From assembly GCF_000158955.1 (NCBI RefSeq), contig NZ_GG657757.1, positions 996,428 through 1,054,529 of the forward strand: a stretch of DNA of 58,102 nucleotides, in the 5' to 3' direction. This document shows positions 19,263 through 26,671 of the stretch, piece after piece. This DNA comes from Streptomyces viridochromogenes DSM 40736 (GTDB lineage: Bacteria > Actinomycetota > Actinomycetes > Streptomycetales > Streptomycetaceae). The stretch's first letter is position 1. The number at the start of each line of letters is the position of its first letter. The notes beneath the pieces were generated by a model. That model saw only the letters and a list, made by a program, of their open reading frames with translations. It had not been told where the DNA came from and searched no databases. A program made the translations under genes and the position numbers.

Positions 19263-20474
19263 ATGAGCGTTGCCACCGAGCGTCAGCAGCTGCCCTTCCC
19301 GAGGCCGAACGTGCTCGACCTCGCCCCCTTCTACGACGTGCTGCGCCGGGAGGCGCCCGTCACCCCGGTCACCACACCGGCCGGAGACCCCGCCTGGCTG
19401 GTCACCCGCTTCGAGGAGGTGCGCGACCTGCTCGGCGACAGGCGTTTCGGCCGCTCCCACCCCGAGCCGGAACGCGCCTCACGCCTGACCAGCGCCGCCG
19501 TCCTGGACGGGCCCACGGGCAACTACGAGACCGAGGAGGCCGACCACACGCGGATGCGCCGGCTGCTGACGCCGGCGTTCTCGGCCAAGCGGATGCGGAT
19601 GCTCTCCGATCACGTCCAGCACCTGGTCGACCGCTGTGTCGACGAGCTGATCGCCGGGCACGCCGCCTCGCCCGACCGGGTCGTCGACCTGCAGTCCGGG
19701 CTGGCCTTCCCGCTGCCGGTCGCGGTCATCTGCAAGCTGCTCGGGGTTCCCGAGAGCGACCGCGAGCGCTTCGCCTCGCTGTCGGAGCGGATGGCCGACT
19801 ACGCCATCGGCGACGCGGCCCACCAGGCGCGGGACGAGTTCAACGAGTACATGACCGCTCTGGCCGAGACCAAGCGCGCGCGGCCGGGCGAGGACGTCAT
19901 CTCCGACCTGGTGCAGGCACAGAGCGCCGACGCGGACTACGACTACGCCGACATGATCCGGCTCTGTGTCGGCCTGCTGTTCGCCGGGCACGAGACCACG
20001 GTCAACCGCATCGGCCTGGGCACGCTCTTCCTGCTCACTCGCCTCGACCAGTGGGAGGCACTGACCGCCGACCCCGACGGCCGGGTCAACGCCACCGTCG
20101 AGGAGATCATGCGCCTGGGCGCACCCGGCGACCTCGGTCTGCTGCGGTACGCCCACACCGACGTCGACATCGCCGGTGTCACCATCCGGCGCGGTGACGC
20201 CGTGGTCCTGTCGATCAACTCCGCCAACCGCGACGCCTCCGTCTACCGCGACGCCGAGACCTTCGATCCCGACCGCTCCGAACGCACCCACCTCGGTTTC
20301 GGCCACGGTGTGCACTTCTGCATCGGCGCGAGCCTGGCCCGCGTCGAGCTGCGCATCGTCTTCGCCACCCTGGCCCGCCGTCTGCCCGGTCTGCGGCTCG
20401 CCAAAGGGCTGGACGAGCTGGAGGTGCGGACCACCCTCACCGGGGGCGTCACGGAGCTGCCCGTGACCTGGTGA
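19263..20474 (+). CDS. Cytochrome P450
   Basis: This 403-residue bacterial class I P450 has the I-helix LLFAGHETTVN, the ExxR motif in EEIMRLG, the DPDRSERTHLGFG stretch and the haem-binding loop FGHGVHFCIGASLAR with the axial Cys. AGGAGGA lies at good spacing before the ATG. There is no ferredoxin or reductase gene beside it, so electrons must come from elsewhere in the genome. The divergent TetR gene suggests induction by a small molecule and a detoxification or biotransformation role; the substrate cannot be predicted. With TetR it looks like a module inserted into the sugar-acid locus. Confidence 0.95.
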   Translation: MSVATERQQLPFPRPNVLDLAPFYDVLRREAPVTPVTTPAGDPAWLVTRFEEVRDLLGDRRFGRSHPEPERASRLTSAAVLDGPTGNYETEEADHTRMRRLLTPAFSAKRMRMLSDHVQHLVDRCVDELIAGHAASPDRVVDLQSGLAFPLPVAVICKLLGVPESDRERFASLSERMADYAIGDAAHQARDEFNEYMTALAETKRARPGEDVISDLVQAQSADADYDYADMIRLCVGLLFAGHETTVNRIGLGTLFLLTRLDQWEALTADPDGRVNATVEEIMRLGAPGDLGLLRYAHTDVDIAGVTIRRGDAVVLSINSANRDASVYRDAETFDPDRSERTHLGFGHGVHFCIGASLARVELRIVFATLARRLPGLRLAKGLDELEVRTTLTGGVTELPVTW

Positions 20475-20495
20475 ACCAGCCGGGGTGACCGGGTG

Positions 20496-22211
20496 TCAGT
20501 GCGACTCGCGGGCCACCTCGGAACCGCTGGAGCCGACGAGGAAGTCGAGGTCGGCGCCGGTGTCAGCCTGGAGGACGTGGTCGACGTAGAGGCGTTCCCA
20601 GCCGCGGCGGGGGGCGGCGTACCCGCCCACGGTGGCCTCCGCGGGGGTGCGGCGGGCGAGTTCCTCGGCGGGGACGTCGACATCGATGCGGCGGGCTTCG
20701 ACGTCGAGGGTGATGAAGTCCCCGGTCCGCACGAGGGCGAGGGGGCCGCCCGCCGCGGCCTCCGGGGCCACGTGCAGGACGACCGTGCCGTACGCGGTGC
20801 CGCTCATGCGGCCGTCGCAGACACGGACCATGTCGCGGACGCCCCGGGCGAGGAGTTTCCTCGGCAGGGGCATGTTCGCCACCTCGGGCATGCCCGGGTA
20901 GCCCTTGGGGCCGCAGCCGCGCAGGACGAGGACGGAGTCGGCGTCGACGTCGAGCCCGGGGTCGTCGATGCGGGCGTGGAAGTCCTCGACGGAGTCGAAG
21001 ACGACGGCCCGGCCACGGTGCCGCAGCAGGTGCGGGGAGGCGGCGGCCGGTTTGACGAGCGCGCCGTCGGGCGCGAGGTTGCCGCGCAGGACGGCGATAC
21101 CGCCCTCGGCGACCAGCGGTTCGGCGCGGGTGCGGATGACCTCGCCGTCCCAGATCCCGGCGTCGTCGAGGAAGTCGGCCAGCGGCCGGCCGGTGACGGT
21201 CAGCGCCTCGGGGTCCAGCAGGTCGCGCACCTCGCGCAGGACGGCGAGCAGTCCGCCGGCGCGGTGGAAGTCCTCCATGAGGAAGCGGCCGGCCGGCTGG
21301 AGGTCCACCAGGACGGGCACCCGGGAGCCGATGCGGTCGAAGTCGTCCAGCGTCAGGTCGATGCCCAACCGGCCCGCGACGGCCAGGAGATGGACCACGG
21401 CGTTGGTCGAGCCGCCGATCGCGGCCAGCGCGATGATCGCGTTCCGGAAGGACCCCTCGGTGAGGAACGTCCCCGGTCGCCGGTCGGCGCCCACCATCTC
21501 CACCGCCAGCCGGCCGGTGTGGTGCGCGGCCTCCAGCAGGCGGCTGTCGGGTGCGGGGGTGCCGGCGGTCCCGGGGACGACCGTGCCGAGGGCCTCGGCC
21601 ACCAGCGCCATCGTCGAGGCGGTGCCCATGGTGTTGCAGTGGCCGCGGCTGCGGATCATCGCCGACTCGGAGCGCGTGAACTGCTCCTGGGAGAGCGTGC
21701 CCGCGCGGACCTCCTCCGACAGCTTCCACACCCCGGTGCCGCAGCCCAGCAGGCCGCCGCGGAACGTGCCGTTGAGCATCGGCCCGCCCGGGACCACGAC
21801 AGCGGGGAGATCCACCGAGGCCGCGGCCATGAGCAGCGACGGGATCGTCTTGTCGCAGCCTCCGAGCAGGACCACGCCGTCGATCGGGTTGGCCCGCAGC
21901 ATCTCCTCCGTGGCCATGGCGGCCATGTTCCGCCACAGCATGGCCGTCGGCCGCACCTGCGTCTCGCCGAGGGACACCACGGGCAGGTCCAGCGGGATGC
22001 CGCCCGCCTCGTACACGCCGTTTCGCACCGAGGCCGCGACCTCGTTCAGGTGCGCGTTGCACGGGGTCAGGTCCGAGGCGGTGTTGGCGATGGCGATCTG
22101 CGGCCTGCCGGTGAAGGCGTCGCCCGGCAGTCCGCGGCGCATCCACGCGCGGTGTATGTAGGCGTTGCGGTCCTGTCCCTCGTACCACTGAGCACTGCGG
22201 AGCCTCTCCAT
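20496..22211 (-). CDS. IlvD/Edd family dehydratase, probable sugar-acid (aldonate) dehydratase
   Basis: This 571-residue Fe-S dehydratase has the family opening LRSAQWYEGQDRNAYIHRAW and three conserved cysteines for the cluster, in TASDLTPCNAH, LLGGCDKTIPSLLM and SRGHCNTMGTAST. Later motifs are AAIGGSTNAVVHL, VRVCDGRMSGTAYG and TGDFITLDVEARRIDVDVP. The ATG at 22211 with AAGGG upstream is preferred over 22259, which would overlap the IclR start. True IlvD makes branched-chain 2-oxoacids. The neighbours here (IclR, dehydrogenase, KDG kinase, KDPG aldolase, lactonase) favour conversion of an aldonate such as arabinonate, xylonate or galactonate to a 2-keto-3-deoxy acid. It is divergent from the IclR gene. 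Confidence 0.88.
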   Translation of the reverse strand: MERLRSAQWYEGQDRNAYIHRAWMRRGLPGDAFTGRPQIAIANTASDLTPCNAHLNEVAASVRNGVYEAGGIPLDLPVVSLGETQVRPTAMLWRNMAAMATEEMLRANPIDGVVLLGGCDKTIPSLLMAAASVDLPAVVVPGGPMLNGTFRGGLLGCGTGVWKLSEEVRAGTLSQEQFTRSESAMIRSRGHCNTMGTASTMALVAEALGTVVPGTAGTPAPDSRLLEAAHHTGRLAVEMVGADRRPGTFLTEGSFRNAIIALAAIGGSTNAVVHLLAVAGRLGIDLTLDDFDRIGSRVPVLVDLQPAGRFLMEDFHRAGGLLAVLREVRDLLDPEALTVTGRPLADFLDDAGIWDGEVIRTRAEPLVAEGGIAVLRGNLAPDGALVKPAAASPHLLRHRGRAVVFDSVEDFHARIDDPGLDVDADSVLVLRGCGPKGYPGMPEVANMPLPRKLLARGVRDMVRVCDGRMSGTAYGTVVLHVAPEAAAGGPLALVRTGDFITLDVEARRIDVDVPAEELARRTPAEATVGGYAAPRRGWERLYVDHVLQADTGADLDFLVGSSGSEVARESH

Positions 22212-22223
22212 GGAGCCCTTCCG

Positions 22224-22244
22224 GTAGACGGTACAGGGGTCTAC
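22224..22244. promoter_or_regulatory. Probable IclR operator
   Basis: A perfect inverted repeat, GTAGAC (22224-22229) and GTCTAC (22239-22244), with a 9-base centre lies in the 46-base region between the divergent dehydratase (ATG 22211) and IclR (ATG 22258) genes. IclR proteins usually bind such a site next to their own gene, so it could repress both directions until a sugar-acid ligand is present. Confidence 0.5.
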
Positions 22245-22257
22245 ATTCTGGAACGCC

Positions 22258-23085
22258 ATGAAGCAGCATAAGGAGACTTCCGGAGGACCGACAGACCCCG
22301 GCCGGCTCGTCGGCTCGGACCGGGTGCTCGCCGTCCTCAGGGAACTCGCGCGGTATCCCGGCGGGGTGGGCCTGGACGAGCTGACCCGAGTGATCGGCAG
22401 TCCCAAGCCGACGGTGCACCGGGCGCTCGGCGCCCTGCGCCGGGCCGGCCTCGCCGACCAGGACGACAGGAGCCGCTATGTGCTCGGGGACGAGTTCCTG
22501 CGGATGGCCTTCGCCCACCACGAGGCGCGCCCCGACCACGTGCGGGTCCGTCCGGTACTGGAGGCGCTCGCCCACCGGTTCGGTGAGACGGCGCACTACG
22601 CGGTGCTCGACGGCCGCGAGGTCGTCTACCGTGCCAAGGTCGACCCGCCCACCGGTGCCGTCAGACTGACCTCGACGATCGGCGGGCGCAATCCGGCCCA
22701 CACCACCGCCGTCGGCAAACTGCTGCTCGCGCGGCGGCTGACGTCACCGGCGGAGGTCGAGCGCTGGATCGGCGACCCCGGGGCCGACGGCGCCCCCGGC
22801 AGTGACGCGGCGCTGGAACGCAGGACGCCCCGGTCGCTGTGCACGACCGCAGGGCTGTTCCGGGAACTGGCCCTCACCCGTGAACGGGGCTACGGCGTCG
22901 ACGACCAGGAGAACGAGACGGGGGTCAACTGCCTTGCCGTGCCGCTCTACCTCACGTCGCCGAGCACACCGTCCGGAGCCGTGAGCGTCAGCGCGCTCGC
23001 CTACCGCACGCCCCTGTCCTTGCTCGTCGACGCGCTCGACGAGATCCGCGAACTGCTCGGCCCGCTCGGCGAGCCCCACTCCTGA
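22258..23085 (+). CDS. IclR family regulator of sugar-acid catabolism
   Basis: This 275-residue protein has an N-terminal winged helix (SDRVLAVLRELARYPGGVGL, ELTRVIGSPKPTVHRALGAL) and the IclR effector domain (AHRFGETAHYAVLDGREVVY, NPAHTTAVGKLLLA, RERGYGVDDQENETGVNCLA, VPLYL, VSVSALAYRTPLS). Divergence from the IlvD/Edd dehydratase and the operator between them mark it as the local repressor. Its stop is nine bases before the dehydrogenase start, so those two genes form one transcript. Confidence 0.92.
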   Translation: MKQHKETSGGPTDPGRLVGSDRVLAVLRELARYPGGVGLDELTRVIGSPKPTVHRALGALRRAGLADQDDRSRYVLGDEFLRMAFAHHEARPDHVRVRPVLEALAHRFGETAHYAVLDGREVVYRAKVDPPTGAVRLTSTIGGRNPAHTTAVGKLLLARRLTSPAEVERWIGDPGADGAPGSDAALERRTPRSLCTTAGLFRELALTRERGYGVDDQENETGVNCLAVPLYLTSPSTPSGAVSVSALAYRTPLSLLVDALDEIRELLGPLGEPHS

Positions 23086-23094
23086 GGTCCTGTG

Positions 23095-24102
23095 ATGCGC
23101 GCGTTCGTCCTCACCGCTCCCGGTGCGTACGAGGTCCGGGACGTCCCGGCGCCGGTGGCGGGCCCCGGCGAAGTCGTCGTCGACGTCGAGCGGGTCGGCG
23201 TGTGCGGCACCGACACGGAGTTCTTCACCGGCGCCATGGCCTACCTCCACCGGGGACACTCCGCCTACCCGATGCGGCCCGGCCATGAGTGGGCGGGGCG
23301 GGTGGCGGCGGTCGGTGACGGCGTCGACCCCGTGTGGCTCGGCCGTCGTGTCATGGGCGACACGATGCTCGGCTGCGGTGGCTGCCGCCGCTGTCTGCGT
23401 GGCCGGCAGCACGTGTGCGAGCAGCGCCAGGAGGTCGGCATCCGGGGGGACCGGCCCGGTGCGCTGGCGGAGCAACTCGCCGTCCCCGCTTCCTCGTTGC
23501 ACGCCCTGCCCGACTCCGTCGACCCGGTCCTCGGCGCACTCGTCGAGCCGGGCGGCAACGCCCTGCGCGCCGCCCGGGCCGCCGCGCCCGCTCCCGGGGA
23601 CCGCGCCCTGGTCCTGGGCCCGGGGACGATCGGGCTGCTGGTCGCGATGTTCCTGCGCGCGTCCGGTGCGGAGGTGCACCTCATGGGCACCACCGAGAGC
23701 TCGCTCGCCTTCGCCCGCTCCCTGGGTTTCGCGCACGTGTGGACACAGGACGACCTGCCGGACGTGCCCTTCGACGCGGTCGTCGACGCCTCGAACGCGG
23801 CACGACTCCCCCGCATGGCCCTGGAGTCGATCGAACCCGGGGGCCGTCTCGTGTACATCGGGCTGGCCGGCGAGCCCAGCGTGATCGACACCCGCACGCT
23901 CGTCCTGAAGGACGTGACCGCGACAGGTGTCCTGTCCGCCTCCCCCGGCCTCGACGCCACGATCCAGGCGTACGCCGACGGTTCGGTCGACCCCAGGCCG
24001 CTCGTCGCGGCCACGGTGGGGCTCGACGAGGTGGGCCCCGTCCTCGCCGGTGGGCGACCGGCCGGCGCGGGCCCCGGCCCCAAGATCCATGTCGAACCCT
24101 GA
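23095..24102 (+). CDS. Zinc-dependent alcohol/sugar dehydrogenase (MDR family)
   Basis: This 335-residue medium-chain dehydrogenase carries the catalytic zinc ligands in VGVCGTDTEFF and MRPGHEWAGRV, a four-Cys structural zinc lobe (LGCGGCRRCLRGRQHVC) and a nucleotide-binding ALVLGPGTIGLLVAMFL. It resembles sorbitol, threonine or glucose dehydrogenases. In this setting it probably oxidises a free sugar to the lactone used by the SMP-30 enzyme. The ATG at 23095 is preferred over the GTG one codon upstream; GAGG lies before it. It is co-transcribed with IclR and convergent with the phosphatase gene. Confidence 0.87.
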   Translation: MRAFVLTAPGAYEVRDVPAPVAGPGEVVVDVERVGVCGTDTEFFTGAMAYLHRGHSAYPMRPGHEWAGRVAAVGDGVDPVWLGRRVMGDTMLGCGGCRRCLRGRQHVCEQRQEVGIRGDRPGALAEQLAVPASSLHALPDSVDPVLGALVEPGGNALRAARAAAPAPGDRALVLGPGTIGLLVAMFLRASGAEVHLMGTTESSLAFARSLGFAHVWTQDDLPDVPFDAVVDASNAARLPRMALESIEPGGRLVYIGLAGEPSVIDTRTLVLKDVTATGVLSASPGLDATIQAYADGSVDPRPLVAATVGLDEVGPVLAGGRPAGAGPGPKIHVEP

Positions 24103-24104
24103 GG

Positions 24105-24128
24105 GGCCGCCACCGGTCACCGGCGGCC
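24105..24128. terminator. Hairpin between convergent dehydrogenase and phosphatase genes
   Basis: GGCCGCC (24105-24111) and GGCGGCC (24122-24128) form a perfect 7-base stem around a 10-base loop, starting three bases after the dehydrogenase stop and reaching into the 3' end of the phosphatase gene. Its position between two convergent stops only 14 bases apart suggests a shared terminator. Confidence 0.5.
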
Positions 24129-25856
24129 GGCACCTGCCCCGGCGGTGGGGGTGCGCAGGGCCAGCAGGGCGACGTCGTCGTCGTTGTCGGCGGGTCGGAC
24201 GCGGCGCAGCAAGTGGTCGGTGAAGGAGGCGAGGGGGCGGTGGGCGAGGGCGGCCGCGTGCCGGCGCAGCCGGTTCAGGCCCTCGTCGAGGGAGTGACCG
24301 GGCGCTTCGATGAGGCCGTCGGTGTACAGCACGAGGGTGGATCCGGGCGGCAGCAGGGTCACGGCGTCCGGGCGCGGGGCGGCGGCCCCGGCGCCCAGGA
24401 CGATGCCGTGTCCCTCGGTGAGATAGCTCGCCAGGCCGTCGCGGCTGATCAGCAGGGGCGGGGGATGGCCCGCGTTGGTCCAGGACAGCTGCCAGTGGCC
24501 GTCGTCCGCCGGCTCGATCCGGGCGAAGACCATCGTGGCCATGTCGACGTCCGTGATGTGCTGGAGCGCTCCGTCCAGCCGTGTGACGATCCGGCTGGGC
24601 GGTTCGTGCTGGGACCAGGCGTAGGCGCGGAGCATGTTGCGCACCTGCGCCATGCCGGCCGCCGCCTCCAGGTCGTGTCCGACGACGTCTCCGACGGCCA
24701 GGGCGGTGGACCCGTCGGACAGGGGGAAGGCGTCGTACCAGTCGCCACCGACCTGTGAGGCGTCGGGTGCGGGCAGGTAGCGGACGGTCATCTGCAGGTC
24801 CGGGACCCCCGGCATCTGGGGCAGCAGATGGTTCTGCATGGTCTCGGCGACCTTGCGCTGACGCTGGTAGAGGCGGGCGTTGTCCAGGGCGAGGCCGGCC
24901 CGGCGCGCGATGTCCTCGACCAGGGGGAGGTCGGCGGGGGTGAAGGCGACCGGGTCGTCGGCGCGGCCCAGGGTCAGGGCGCCCAGGACCGCGCGGGTGC
25001 TGCGGATGGGCGCGATGGCGGCGGAGTGCATCCCCGTCACGTCGAACAGACGGCGTTGCTCGACCGCGATGCCGGAGTCCGGTGTCCGCTGGTAGGTGCC
25101 GGGCCCGGCCACGGTGGAGGCCACGCCGCGCAGGGCTCTCGACAGGGGCATGGGGGATTCCTCCGGGACGGGCGGCATGGGGCCCTGGAGGTCCTCCCGG
25201 TGCATGAGCGCGTCGCCCTCGGCGTGGACGACGGCGGTACGCCACACCTCGTCCCGCTCGGTGATCAGGTCGATCACCACCCAGTCCGCCAGCCGGGGCA
25301 CCACCAGATTCACCAGGCGTTCCAGCGCCTCGTCCACGTCGAGCGTGGAGGTCAGCTGCGCGGTGGCCTCGGCCAGCAGGGCCAGCCGTTCGAGCTCGGG
25401 CAACGGCCGGGCCGCCGGCCCCGGTCGCGGGCCGGTCTCCGGTGTGTCCTCGACGGCGTGGAAGAGCACGAGGGTGCCGGGTCTGTCGTCCCCGGTGTCG
25501 TACGGAGTGATCAGCCAGGAGATGGGGAGCAGGGAACCGTCTCCGCGGGCGAAGTGGTCCTCCATGGCCTGGGCGGTCCGCCCGGCGTGGAAGGCCTGCC
25601 GCATTCTGCACCGGGTCCTCGGCAGCGGCTGCCCGTGGGAGTCCCGGTGCAGCAGGTCGTGCGCGTCATGGCCGAGCATGTCGTCGGCGGTCAGGGCCAG
25701 CACGTCCCGGGCGCGGGCGTTGACGGCGAGGATGCGTCCCTCCTCGTCCACGACGTAGGCCCCGGTTCCGATGGCCTCCAGCCCGCGGTTCAGCGAGGCA
25801 TCAGGTACGGCCGGGGATGGCGGCGCGGCGGTCTCCGTACGTTGCGGCCCTGCCAT
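24117..25856 (-). CDS. PAS-GAF-SpoIIE (PP2C-type) phosphatase
   Basis: This 579-residue protein has a PAS domain (about 20-130: GAYVVDEEGRILAVNARARD, DDMLGHDAHDLLH), a GAF domain (about 160-320: LTSTLDVDEALERLVNLVVP, GALTLGRADDPVAFTPADLP) and a C-terminal SpoIIE/RsbU phosphatase (about 345-565: QVGGDWYDAFPL, AVGDVVGHDLEAAAGMAQVR, LVLYTDGLIEAPG, NDDDVALLALR), with the metal-binding aspartates present. Such enzymes dephosphorylate anti-sigma-factor antagonists and so release a sigma factor. The ATG at 25856 has GAGGAGG upstream. It is divergent from an RsbW-like ATPase gene, which suggests one partner-switching circuit. Confidence 0.92.
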   Translation of the reverse strand: MAGPQRTETAAPPSPAVPDASLNRGLEAIGTGAYVVDEEGRILAVNARARDVLALTADDMLGHDAHDLLHRDSHGQPLPRTRCRMRQAFHAGRTAQAMEDHFARGDGSLLPISWLITPYDTGDDRPGTLVLFHAVEDTPETGPRPGPAARPLPELERLALLAEATAQLTSTLDVDEALERLVNLVVPRLADWVVIDLITERDEVWRTAVVHAEGDALMHREDLQGPMPPVPEESPMPLSRALRGVASTVAGPGTYQRTPDSGIAVEQRRLFDVTGMHSAAIAPIRSTRAVLGALTLGRADDPVAFTPADLPLVEDIARRAGLALDNARLYQRQRKVAETMQNHLLPQMPGVPDLQMTVRYLPAPDASQVGGDWYDAFPLSDGSTALAVGDVVGHDLEAAAGMAQVRNMLRAYAWSQHEPPSRIVTRLDGALQHITDVDMATMVFARIEPADDGHWQLSWTNAGHPPPLLISRDGLASYLTEGHGIVLGAGAAAPRPDAVTLLPPGSTLVLYTDGLIEAPGHSLDEGLNRLRRHAAALAHRPLASFTDHLLRRVRPADNDDDVALLALRTPTAGAGAGRR

Positions 25857-26007
25857 GTCGTCGCCTCCTCGCTGCTCGACCTCCCCGGCCGGCTGTCGTC
25901 GCGTCCCCGCGGGACGCACTCCGGCATGAATTCCCGTGTGCCCTCTGAGGCCGAAACCAGCCCCCTGTGACTGCTGCCACTCCGAGCGGTTTTCGCGGGC
26001 GTCCGGA

Positions 26008-26042
26008 GACTGCCCGGGTATGCGTGGTACGCACCCGGGTAA
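26008..26042. promoter_or_regulatory. Hairpin with repeated GGGTA boxes between phosphatase and ATPase genes
   Basis: CCCGGGTATGCGT and ACGCACCCGGG form an imperfect inverted repeat around GGT (26013-26039). GGGTA occurs twice (26016 and 26037). GTAT at 26018, 15 bases before the GGGTAA at 26037, fits loosely the GNNT-N14-16-GGGTA pattern of Streptomyces sigma-B-type promoters as I remember it. This would fit stress control of the divergent genes but rests on pattern only. Confidence 0.3.
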
Positions 26043-26095
26043 ACGCACGTCGAAAGCTGCCCCGGAAGGGGCGAACACAACGAAAGAGCCTCCGC

Positions 26096-26638
26096 ATGGT
26101 CACTCCGCTTGGGAAGCAGGCGGCAGATCGGCAGGGCCCGGACGAGCACGTCATGCTGCGCTTCGGCGCGGCCTGGGACGACGGCGCGGCAAGCGCCTTC
26201 GACGCTCGCCTCGCCCTGCACGCCTTCCTCGCCCACGGTCCGCACACCGCCCCCGAACCGATTCCGGCCTCCTTGGCCGTGGACGCAGAACTGGTCGTCA
26301 GCGAACTGGTCACCAATGCCATCCGGCACGCGCCCGGCCCCTGTGAGCTGATCCTGCGGCTGTTCCGAGGAAGGCTGGCCATCACCGTGTGGGACACCTC
26401 GGCGAAGCAGCCCACGGTGCGGGGGGAGGACCGGTACCGCGTCGGCGGCCACGGACTGCGTCTCGTGCACACCGTCAGCGACCGGGTCGCCGTCGCACCC
26501 CGCGCGAGGGGGAAGCAGATCACCGCCTACCTGCCTCTGACCGCGAGGGAGAGCGCGGACGACGGTAAGGCGGTAAGGGGAGACGGCGGCAAGGCGGCCG
26601 GCGGCAAGGAGGAGGCGGCCGTTCTGGCGGCCGGCTGA
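26096..26638 (+). CDS. RsbW-like ATP-binding protein (HATPase_c, anti-sigma kinase type)
   Basis: This 180-residue protein has the HATPase_c N-box VVSELVTNAIRHA, a G1-like VWDTS and a G2-like GGHGLRLVHTVSD, the layout of the many small RsbW-type kinases of Streptomyces. Residues after about 155 form a charged Gly/Lys/Glu-rich tail (KAVRGDGGKAAGGKEE). The ATG at 26096 is the first that suits the fold, though the ribosome-binding site is weak. Its target sigma factor or antagonist is not in the window. It is divergent from the SpoIIE-type phosphatase at 24117 and convergent with the MFS gene. Confidence 0.87.
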   Translation: MVTPLGKQAADRQGPDEHVMLRFGAAWDDGAASAFDARLALHAFLAHGPHTAPEPIPASLAVDAELVVSELVTNAIRHAPGPCELILRLFRGRLAITVWDTSAKQPTVRGEDRYRVGGHGLRLVHTVSDRVAVAPRARGKQITAYLPLTARESADDGKAVRGDGGKAAGGKEEAAVLAAG

Positions 26639-26671
26639 CTCCGTTCCGTGCTCGGCGGGAGCGCCGAGGGA

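Noticed and set aside
20563..22701. Long minus-strand frames overlapping the IlvD/Edd gene and IclR
   Set aside because: Low-complexity Arg/Gly/Pro translation typical of GC-rich shadow frames; the dehydratase frame has all the family motifs.
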